Source: Phycisphaera sp. (GTDB lineage Bacteria > Planctomycetota > Phycisphaerae > Phycisphaerales > UBA1924). Taken from it: DNA of 5,354 nt. Positions within the stretch are counted from its first letter, which is position 1. The number at the start of each line of letters is the position of its first letter. The notes beneath the pieces were generated by a model. The model was given only the letters and a program-made list of their open reading frames with translations, was not told the DNA's origin and did not search any database. Shown in pieces: positions 1-5,354 of this stretch. Location: contig NVSP01000028.1 in assembly GCA_002732755.1 (NCBI GenBank), positions 9,682 through 15,035 on the forward strand. The letters run 5' to 3'. The position numbers were made by a program, and so were the translations under genes.

Positions 1-872
<872 letters not shown>

Positions 873-873
873 C

Positions 874-879
874 TATATA
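874..879 (-). promoter_or_regulatory. possible -10 element upstream of ftsH
   Basis: TATATA on the minus strand is the only clearly AT-rich word in the 190-base gap between the lptE-like stop and the ftsH start. It lies 64 bases before the ATG. I see no convincing -35 hexamer at the right spacing. The copies TTGCTCG (840-846) and CGAGCAA (902-908) flank it as a symmetrical 7-base inverted repeat centred on this site. The gap has no clear terminator, so ftsH could be read from its own promoter, from the upstream genes, or from both. Confidence 0.25.
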
Positions 880-999
880 TCGGCTCGGCTCACAGTTGAT
901 TCGAGCAAGAAGCCGCCCAAGTTCGGTCCAAATCGCGTTCTGTCTGGATAACGCTAGGCGTATCGGCTTGGCCGCAGCGGGGTCGGCCTGGTTTCGGGC

Positions 1000-1524
1000 T
1001 TACCACGCGGTTTGCAGGTCGCCAACGAGGTCTTCTGCCAGTGTCTGCGACACCCCCGCGTAGCCAACATCGATCCGTTCGCCCGTCGGGTTTGCGGGCA
1101 CGAACGACCCCAGCGCGCTGTAGTTGGTTCGGCTCGTCAGGGTCTTGCCGGATCGGTTGTCCACAAACTCAAACTCCACGGTCATCTGGACAGCCATCTC
1201 TTGGACAAACCCCACACTGCTGCGCGTGGACAAGTTACGGAGCGAGATCTTGGTGATCGAGCCGGTCAGGACCGCGTCGGCGTTGTCGGAGGATGTGATG
1301 CGCCATGGTGTTTGCCGCTGGATCTGCTTGATGAGGTCCCGGGTCAGGGTGAGTTCGACGCCGGTGTGGAATGTGTCGTTCTGGAAGATCGGAACGGAGA
1401 CGGTCTGGATCGATGTGTCGTGCGCGGATGCGAACGAATAGCCGGTGGTCGGGTCGGATGAGCACGCGGGCAATAGCACAGCGGCTGCGAACACGACGAC
1501 TAGAGTCCACATGCGGCGCATCAT
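1000..1524 (-). CDS. lptE: LptE-like LPS-assembly outer-membrane lipoprotein
   Basis: LptE is the lipoprotein that plugs the LptD barrel and helps insert lipopolysaccharide into the outer leaflet. This 174-residue product has a short basic N-terminus (MMRRMW), a hydrophobic core at 7-18 and a lipobox LPAC with the lipidated cysteine at 21. Ser at +2 fits outer-membrane sorting. After the cysteine the pattern is family-like: a Tyr at 29, then SIQTVSVPIFQNDTFHTGVE at about 38-57 and an amphipathic helix LTRDLIKQIQ. A beta-rich part follows (DAVLTGSITKISLRN, VQMTVEFEFVD) and a C-terminal helix ends in LAEDLVGDLQTAW. The start at 1524 is preferred because GGAG lies 8 bases upstream, the ATG overlaps the upstream stop as ATGA, and the signal peptide begins there. 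The frame stays open upstream to 1701, but that extension lies inside the neighbouring gene. LptE sequences diverge widely, so this rests on pattern, lipobox and context. Confidence 0.8.
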   Translation of the reverse strand: MMRRMWTLVVVFAAAVLLPACSSDPTTGYSFASAHDTSIQTVSVPIFQNDTFHTGVELTLTRDLIKQIQRQTPWRITSSDNADAVLTGSITKISLRNLSTRSSVGFVQEMAVQMTVEFEFVDNRSGKTLTSRTNYSALGSFVPANPTGERIDVGYAGVSQTLAEDLVGDLQTAW

Positions 1525-2552
1525 GGTGTTGGCTCCGGTCCGATGGGCGCAACCTCGATGGTTCGTGTTTCGTTTTCGAGCCAGCCTCGGTCTTGCAGGA
1601 TCTGCAATCCCTCTGTCGCGGCGACCGTGCCGGTGTGGTCGCGGACGAGCCTTGTCAGCACAAACCGACCCGCTGGCCCATCGCCGACGCGGAGGTACCA
1701 CTGCGCGGATTCGAGCTGCTGGGCCGCTGCCGATTCTTCAAGTCGCACGACAAGGGCGTTGGTCAGGCCTGCGCGCTCGGCCTCGGCTGGGTAGTCGCGG
1801 GCGAAGCGTTCGATCAGGAGGCGGGATTCGAGGAGGATCGAGCCATCGTACTTTGGGCCTTTGAATCGGGCGATGTTGGAGTAGACATGCCGCTGCATCG
1901 CGTGCATGCGGTGCGGCGAGTTTGGGTAGGACTTGAGGAAAATCTCGTACATCTCGGCTGCGAGTTCGAGCCGACGCTTGTCGAAGTAGAAATCGGCAAG
2001 GCTGATGGCAGCGGACTCGGCGAGCAGCGAACCGGGCATTCGCTCTTGGGCGCGGAGCAGAAGCTTTTCGCCGATATCGGTGAGCGATTCAAACCTGATC
2101 CAGAACGACCGTTTTTTCAGGCCGCTGAGGTAGAGCTTGGCGATCTCGACTTCCCGCTCGATGGCTATGACATATTCGGAGGATTCGGGGTAGCTGCGGA
2201 TGACCTCTTCGTAGTCGTAGAGAGCCTTGAACTCTTGGCCCGAGGCGAACTTGGCATCGCCTCGCAGACGCAGGGCCTCGGCTCGGTACTGGCTTGTTGA
2301 GAACTCGTCGTTATCGAGCCAGTCATTGAGGAGCGACTTGGCCTTGCCCGGTTTGTTGTCGGCGATGAGAGCGCGAGCACGATCGAGCTGTGCCCTGGCC
2401 GGGTCATCGGAGAGCCGGGTTTCTTGCTGCCAACCTTGGACTGGATCCAGGACCGCCCGCTCAGCTTGCGCCATGGCGGATGGTGCAACGGTGAGCACCA
2501 CAGCAAGCGCGAGTGTGGTTCGTGTTGTTCTGTTGGCTGCCACTGCTGGCAT
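1521..2552 (-). CDS. BamD-like periplasmic TPR protein
   Basis: The 343-residue product begins with a signal peptide: a basic n-region, a hydrophobic core at 14-24 and a likely cleavage after AMA at 28. Helical tetratricopeptide-like repeats follow at roughly 52-84 (RARALIADNKPGKAKSLLND), 91-124 (GDAKFASGQEFKALYDYEEV then IRSYPES), and 178-214 (LADFYFDKRRLELAAEMYEI then FLKSYPNSPH). The repeat style and the SYP-N/E-S endings resemble BamD/YfiO, the TPR component of the beta-barrel assembly machine. Proteobacterial BamD is a lipoprotein of about 245 residues. This one is longer and has no cysteine at all, so it cannot be lipid-anchored. It could be a true BamD counterpart or a more general periplasmic TPR scaffold. 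Its stop overlaps the start of the lptE-like gene by 4 bases, implying coupled translation. No Shine-Dalgarno sequence precedes the ATG at 2552. Confidence 0.78.
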   Translation of the reverse strand: MPAVAANRTTRTTLALAVVLTVAPSAMAQAERAVLDPVQGWQQETRLSDDPARAQLDRARALIADNKPGKAKSLLNDWLDNDEFSTSQYRAEALRLRGDAKFASGQEFKALYDYEEVIRSYPESSEYVIAIEREVEIAKLYLSGLKKRSFWIRFESLTDIGEKLLLRAQERMPGSLLAESAAISLADFYFDKRRLELAAEMYEIFLKSYPNSPHRMHAMQRHVYSNIARFKGPKYDGSILLESRLLIERFARDYPAEAERAGLTNALVVRLEESAAAQQLESAQWYLRVGDGPAGRFVLTRLVRDHTGTVAATEGLQILQDRGWLENETRTIEVAPIGPEPTP

Positions 2553-2561
2553 GATAGCTCA

Positions 2562-2567
2562 AGTATA
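2562..2567 (-). promoter_or_regulatory. candidate -10 box immediately before the BamD-like gene
   Basis: TATACT on the minus strand is followed by 9 bases and then the ATG at 2552. If it works as a -10 element, transcription would begin at or next to the start codon, giving a leaderless or nearly leaderless mRNA. That would agree with the absence of a Shine-Dalgarno sequence. No good -35 lies at 16-18 bases; TTGACC occurs upstream but 23 bases away. The box lies directly after the T-tract of the upstream gene's terminator. Confidence 0.35.
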
Positions 2568-2615
2568 AAAAGCAATCCGCCAGCGCGTCCGGTCAAAGCC
2601 GGAGCGCGCTGGCGG
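2567..2615 (-). terminator. intrinsic terminator of the PEP-CTERM gene
   Basis: A very GC-rich hairpin spans 2577-2615. The arms (2577-2592 and 2599-2615) pair over 11 plus 5 base pairs with a single bulged base and a 6-base loop. Read on the minus strand it starts 29 bases after the stop codon at 2645 and is followed by ATTGC and then five T residues (2571-2567). The T-tract is short and set back by five bases, but the stem is strong. There is no T-run on the plus-strand side, so it is directional. Confidence 0.85.
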
Positions 2616-2644
2616 TTAGTGGGCAAAGTTGTCTGCAAACGGTG

Positions 2645-3388
2645 TTAGCGTCTGCGTCTGCGGGCTCCGAGCAGCCCAGCCCCCATGAGCAGCGCAACCG
2701 AGGCCGGTGCGGGGACGAATGTCGGGTCGTAGTCGTAGGTGATCTCGATGCGATTCACATCGGACCCGACGGTGAACAAGTTGGCTGGGATGGCGTCTGT
2801 GCCGTCCCATGTGCTTCCGATCCCGAGCGTAAAGCCGTACGCCAGCGAGTTGAGCTGGACATCGTCATGAAAGAACACGACGGTGGCTTCGACGAACACG
2901 ATGTCTAAGACCGTTGCGCGGAACCCAAAGGCATCCGCCAGCGGCGAGTGGCTAGGGTCGGTGTGAGCACCGATTTCCCAACGCATGAGTCTGTAGTCCT
3001 CGCTTGCTGCCTGAGGACTGATGAATGCTGAACCGTCTGAGGTCTCAGCTGAGAGTCTGATCCTGCTAAACATACCGGCGTCGCCGGGGCGTGTATCAAA
3101 GATCTCATCCCAGCCGACCAAGATGTCGGCTCCGGGCGAATTCAGGCTTGCACCAACGCTTGTCGGTGAGCCGAGTGACCCGACCTGTGAAACTCCCGGG
3201 CCAGTTCCGTTGAGGATCTGTTCCTCGCCGGAGTCCTTTGCCATAAACATGAGAAAGGACACATTATCGTTGGGCACAATGACGGGTTCCAAGGGATCCG
3301 CTGCGGCACCAAAAGCGGTGACCGACAACGCAAACCCTGCAACGCCGACAACAGCCGCTTTATGCGGTGAAGCCATCAAGCGTGGCAT
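2645..3388 (-). CDS. PEP-CTERM-type exported protein (VPAP variant)
   Basis: The 247-residue product has an N-terminal signal peptide (hydrophobic core about 11-26, likely cleavage near AFGAAA at 25-30). Its C-terminal sorting signal has three parts: VPAP at 225-228, a hydrophobic stretch at 230-242 and five arginines at 243-247. In the known PEP-CTERM/exosortase system such a tail directs a protein across the inner membrane, after which a dedicated transpeptidase processes it for surface or extracellular display. The usual motif is VPEP; here the Glu is replaced by Ala. The middle is Gly/Ser/Asp-rich and predicted to be mostly beta-strand, with no domain or catalytic motif that I recognise and no cysteine, so its actual function is unknown. 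I chose the ATG at 3388 because AGGAGA lies 7 bases upstream and the signal peptide starts there. The frame continues upstream without a good start. The gene is monocistronic, ending at a strong terminator. Confidence 0.88.
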   Translation of the reverse strand: MPRLMASPHKAAVVGVAGFALSVTAFGAAADPLEPVIVPNDNVSFLMFMAKDSGEEQILNGTGPGVSQVGSLGSPTSVGASLNSPGADILVGWDEIFDTRPGDAGMFSRIRLSAETSDGSAFISPQAASEDYRLMRWEIGAHTDPSHSPLADAFGFRATVLDIVFVEATVVFFHDDVQLNSLAYGFTLGIGSTWDGTDAIPANLFTVGSDVNRIEITYDYDPTFVPAPASVALLMGAGLLGARRRRR

Positions 3389-3395
3389 AGCATTC

Positions 3396-3401
3396 TCTCC
3401 T
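3396..3401 (-). promoter_or_regulatory. ribosome binding site of the PEP-CTERM gene
   Basis: AGGAGA on the minus strand lies 7 bases before the ATG at 3388. It is the best Shine-Dalgarno sequence in the window, and it decides this start over the downstream in-frame ATG at 3376 and over longer upstream readings of the frame. Confidence 0.8.
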
Positions 3402-3479
3402 AAGTGAACCGCAAACCCAAAACATGTTGCCATGTCTTTTGCAAACGATTCGCTAATAACGGATGGAGGAAATCGCTTC

Positions 3480-3653
3480 CACACGATCAACCTGCCAACC
3501 TGCTTCTCCTACCTCTCATTGGTGAAGTTACAACAAGAATCCGGCATGACCAGTGAATGTGATAAAATCGCGCTGAAAGTTTCAAACCATACATCCGGCT
3601 TATCCCTTATACAGCCCGCGTTTGCACACGAACCGTTGCCTCTTCGCACACGA
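3480..3653 (+). repeat. three CACACGA words in the divergent promoter region
   Basis: CACACGA occurs at 3480-3486, 3625-3631 and 3647-3653, all in the same orientation. The last two share an eighth base (GCACACGA at 3624-3631 and 3646-3653) and are 22 bases apart start to start, which is about two helical turns and suits a protein binding the same DNA face. They lie 61 to 90 bases before the LysR start codon. An operator role is inferred from spacing and position only. Confidence 0.4.
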
Positions 3654-3670
3654 TGTCTCAAATGAGAACA
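3654..3670 (+). promoter_or_regulatory. candidate LysR-type operator dyad
   Basis: TCTCA-AA-TGAGA (3656-3667) is a perfect 5-base inverted repeat with a 2-base centre. It extends by two more pairs (TG/CA) if one A is bulged. It contains a T-N11-A spacing (3656 to 3668), the loose signature of LysR-type sites, and is centred about 52 bases before the LysR ATG. LysR regulators commonly bind and repress their own promoter, so this is a plausible autoregulatory site. T-N11-A alone is very common by chance. Confidence 0.35.
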
Positions 3671-3699
3671 TCGATCAAAGTGCTGAAGCCGCTGGTTCC

Positions 3700-3705
3700 T
3701 ATAAG
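3700..3705 (+). promoter_or_regulatory. candidate -10 box of the LysR gene
   Basis: TATAAG is followed by 8 bases and then the ATG at 3714. There is no good -35 at 16-18 bases (AAAGTG is what stands there) and no Shine-Dalgarno sequence before the ATG. As with the BamD-like gene, this arrangement would give a leaderless or nearly leaderless transcript if the box is functional. Confidence 0.35.
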
Positions 3706-3713
3706 ATTGGCTC

Positions 3714-4592
3714 ATGGAACTCACATCACTCAGACAGTTCGCCGCGATCGCAGAAACCGGGCATATCACGCGGGCAGCAGAACGGCTCGGGATCACGCAG
3801 CCCGCGCTGAGCGCGATGCTCAAGAAGCTCGAAGCCGAGGTCGGTGCCCCGCTGCTGGACCGGACGGGCCGGGGTGTTTCGTTAACGGCTGCGGGGAAGG
3901 CCTTTCTTGAGCACGCCCAGGCTTCGATCCGCCACGCCGACAAAGCCGTTGAGTCTGTTCGTGAGTTGATAGGCCTCGAAAGCGGCTCGATCCGTATCGG
4001 TGGCGGCGCCACCGCGGTCGCGCACCTGCTGCCCAGCGTGGTCTCGTCGGTCCGCAAGGCCTATCCGGCGCTGAAGTTCTATGTCCGTGAGGCAGGCTCG
4101 CGGGCGGTCGCCGATGCGGTGCTCTCGGGCGAATTGGATCTTGGGATCGTGACGATGCCGATCACGGGGCCGGGCTCGGGGGATCTGATGTCGGTCGCGA
4201 CGATCCGCGATGAGCTGATGCTGATCGTGCCGGTCGATCACCCGTTGTGTGAACGTTCTACATATACATGGTCAAGTATTTGTGAAGACCCACTCGTGCT
4301 GTTTGAAGACGGCTCGGCTGTGCGAAACATCATCGACACCGCGTCTCACTCAGCAGGCGTCACGCTGAATGTGGTGATGGAGGTTCGATCGACAGAAACG
4401 ATCGAGCGCATGATCGAAGCAGGGATCGGGTCTGGGTTTATCAGCCGATTCGCGCTTGGTGACAAAAGGGGACTTCGATGCAGAGACGGAAGACTCTTTC
4501 GGGAACTCGCTATTGTGCGCCGGCGGGACCGGATGCCGAGCGCGGCCTCGGCTGTGTTCGAAAAAACGCTTATCGCGGAGCTTTCTGGCTAG
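3714..4592 (+). CDS. LysR-family transcriptional regulator
   Basis: This is a full-length 292-residue LysR-type regulator, the usual size. Residues 3-61 form the winged helix-turn-helix: LRQFAAIAETGHITRAAERL, then ITQPALSAMLKKLEAEVGAP, then LLDRTGRGVSLTAAG. The segment ITQPALS is the recognition helix region. A linker helix (about 62-90) leads to the effector-binding domain, with GSIRIGGGATAVAHLLP at the start of its first subdomain, GELDLGIVTMP, and a typical C-terminal end (RELAIVRRRDRMPSAASAVF). Such proteins act as tetramers that activate or repress promoters in response to a small ligand; the ligand cannot be read from the sequence. The start is fixed by the beginning of the DNA-binding domain, although no Shine-Dalgarno sequence is present. 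The porin frame begins inside its last 115 bases, so the porin is a likely target. Bases around 4250-4290 are locally AT-rich compared with the rest of the gene. Confidence 0.95.
   Translation: MELTSLRQFAAIAETGHITRAAERLGITQPALSAMLKKLEAEVGAPLLDRTGRGVSLTAAGKAFLEHAQASIRHADKAVESVRELIGLESGSIRIGGGATAVAHLLPSVVSSVRKAYPALKFYVREAGSRAVADAVLSGELDLGIVTMPITGPGSGDLMSVATIRDELMLIVPVDHPLCERSTYTWSSICEDPLVLFEDGSAVRNIIDTASHSAGVTLNVVMEVRSTETIERMIEAGIGSGFISRFALGDKRGLRCRDGRLFRELAIVRRRDRMPSAASAVFEKTLIAELSG
4466..4472 (+). promoter_or_regulatory. ribosome binding site of the porin gene, inside the LysR gene
   Basis: AAGGGGA lies 5 bases before the ATG at 4478, within the LysR coding sequence. The porin frame has a stop just upstream at 4460-4462. 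No other ATG, GTG or TTG occurs in frame between 4478 and the signal-peptide core, so this site decides the porin start. Confidence 0.6.
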
Positions 4593-5354
4593 TTGCTGGT
4601 TTCGCAGCGTGTGCGGCACACGCCGACGATGCGCTGCCGCCGGTCTTAGAGGATGCAAGCGGGCGGGTCAGTCTGATGAGCATGGCAGCCTCGGCGGGTA
4701 AAGGCTCAGCGTTAGAGATCGTCAGCGCCGACGGCTCGGCGAAGCTTAAATTCAAGGGCCAGATGCACTTTCGGCATGTATTCAACCATCGCAACGATGT
4801 TATCGGCGGCAGAGACGATGACGAGTTCGGCTTTGAGACACGCCGAATCCGACCGAAACTTGGTGGCTCACTCCTAGACGGGCAAGTTCCGTTTGGCATA
4901 TTTGGTGACCCCGGCAGAACGGGAAATTTTAAGCTGATCGACGCATGGTTTGGCTATGTTCCATCTGAAGACCAAAGGTTCCGAATTGGCCAGTTTGCGC
5001 CGGGCTTCACGCGAGAGCAACTCGTCAGCAGCACCCGCCGCCTTGCGTCGGACAACTCGGTTGCACACTCGGCGTTCAATGTCGATCGTTCGCAAGGCAT
5101 CGACTATCGCAACCGGGGCAAAGACTGGACAACATACATCTTTGTCGGCAACGGTGTCAACGACAAGAACACGACATACACGCAGGACGCCGACTATGGC
5201 ATCAATGTGCGAACCGAACGCAAGTTTGGCGGGACATGGAAACGCTTTGATGACTTCGTCGGCTGGAAGGGCGAAGAGACGGCGTACCTTATCGGCGCTG
5301 CGATGCACATCTCGGGCGGTGAGATCGATGCAGACAACGACGGCTTGGTCGACG
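4478..5354 (+). CDS. phosphate-selective porin O/P-type outer-membrane channel, N-terminal part (runs off the right edge)
   Basis: OprO/OprP-type porins are trimeric 16-stranded beta barrels that pass phosphate, polyphosphate or other anions across the outer membrane; specificity cannot be set from this fragment. The frame is open for 292 codons to the window edge. A signal-peptide core (AFWLVAGFAACAAHA, about 35-49) is followed by a likely cleavage before DD at 50. It is preceded by an unusually long 34-residue n-region encoded inside the LysR gene. Residues 50-88 are a linker. The barrel begins at about 89 (KLKFKGQMHF) and shows the family pattern: FETRRIRPKLGG (119-130), KLIDAWFGYV (152-161), RFRIGQFAPGFTREQLVSST (167-186), then a segment ending QGIDY (206-210). 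The last residues, DADNDGLVD (284-292), resemble a calcium-binding loop. The start overlaps LysR by 115 bases. If 4478 is not the true start, a non-standard start nearer the core would be needed. Confidence 0.85.
   Translation, partial: MQRRKTLSGTRYCAPAGPDAERGLGCVRKNAYRGAFWLVAGFAACAAHADDALPPVLEDASGRVSLMSMAASAGKGSALEIVSADGSAKLKFKGQMHFRHVFNHRNDVIGGRDDDEFGFETRRIRPKLGGSLLDGQVPFGIFGDPGRTGNFKLIDAWFGYVPSEDQRFRIGQFAPGFTREQLVSSTRRLASDNSVAHSAFNVDRSQGIDYRNRGKDWTTYIFVGNGVNDKNTTYTQDADYGINVRTERKFGGTWKRFDDFVGWKGEETAYLIGAAMHISGGEIDADNDGLVD

Larger units (their letters stand above)
3389..3713. other. divergent intergenic region between the PEP-CTERM gene and the LysR gene
   Basis: These 325 bases separate two genes transcribed away from each other, so the region must supply both promoters. 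It is clearly more AT-rich than the flanking genes. I see the Shine-Dalgarno sequence of the left gene, an ACATG-TTGC-CATGT inverted repeat at 3422-3435, three CACACGA words, a TCTCA-AA-TGAGA dyad and a candidate -10 box for the right gene. I do not see a clear -35/-10 pair for the left gene. Short open frames cross the region, but none has a ribosome binding site or a recognisable product. Confidence 0.7.

Noticed and set aside
966..984. Hairpin after the lptE-like gene as a terminator
   Set aside because: The GGCCG/CGGCC stem is only 5 base pairs with a 9-base loop and no T-tract.
1525..1701. Upstream in-frame extension of the lptE-like gene to a 233-residue product
   Set aside because: The extension is Arg/Pro-rich, lies wholly inside the BamD-like gene and would bury the lipoprotein signal; the ATG at 1524 has a Shine-Dalgarno sequence and an ATGA junction.
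1371..2300. 309-codon plus-strand open frame opposite the BamD-like gene
   Set aside because: It mirrors a gene with clear TPR and signal-peptide features and has no recognisable domain or ribosome binding site. It is a shadow.
3432..3665. 77-codon plus-strand open frame in the divergent intergenic region
   Set aside because: There is no ribosome binding site, the composition is unlike the neighbouring genes, and it overlaps the likely regulatory elements.
3509..4057. 182-codon minus-strand open frame overlapping the LysR start
   Set aside because: It is antisense to the helix-turn-helix of LysR and has no recognisable product.
4478..4501. Twin-arginine signal in the porin N-terminus (QRRKTLS)
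   Set aside because: The hydrophobic core is about 30 residues further on and the consensus is incomplete; outer-membrane porins use the Sec route.
4561..4567. AAAAAAC as a -1 frameshift site joining LysR to the porin frame
   Set aside because: A slip there would lead into the porin frame, but a DNA-binding protein fused to a signal peptide makes little sense. LysR ends at its normal length and the porin has its own start and ribosome binding site.
4874..5308. 144-codon minus-strand open frame opposite the porin
   Set aside because: It is antisense to a clearly conserved barrel sequence, with no start signals or family resemblance.

Overview
The window looks like chromosomal DNA from a Gram-negative (diderm) bacterium of moderately high GC. 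It most resembles a planctomycete of the Phycisphaerae type. That assignment is an inference from three things: a PEP-CTERM-type exported protein with a VPAP motif and an Arg5 tail, an FtsH with a long Asn/Gly/Pro-rich N-terminal tail, and BamD-like and LptE-like outer-membrane biogenesis proteins. I see no mobile element, CRISPR array, tRNA or rRNA.

Minus strand, read from right to left. A PEP-CTERM-type exported protein (3388 to 2645) has a good Shine-Dalgarno sequence and ends at a strong intrinsic terminator (2615 to 2567). Next comes a secreted BamD-like TPR protein (2552 to 1521). Its stop codon overlaps the start of an LptE-like lipoprotein (1524 to 1000) in an ATGA junction. After 190 bases comes the N-terminal part of the membrane protease FtsH (809 to the left edge, incomplete). 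The BamD-like and LptE-like genes form a translationally coupled pair for outer-membrane assembly. FtsH lies downstream in the same direction and may or may not share the transcript.

The centre (3389-3713) is a divergent intergenic region of 325 bases that is visibly more AT-rich than the genes. It holds three CACACGA words, a small inverted repeat and a candidate -10 element for the plus-strand gene.

Plus strand. A LysR-type regulator (3714-4592) is followed, with a 115-base out-of-frame overlap, by an OprO/OprP-type outer-membrane porin (4478 to the right edge, incomplete). The overlap suggests that regulator and porin share a transcript and that the regulator may control porin expression.

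All six genes belong to known families and most concern the cell envelope. I found no convincing new system. The points most worth a second look are the long regulator/porin overlap, the cysteine-free BamD-like protein coupled to an LptE-like lipoprotein, the altered FtsH Walker A motif, the CACACGA repeats, and two genes with a -10-like box almost touching the start codon.
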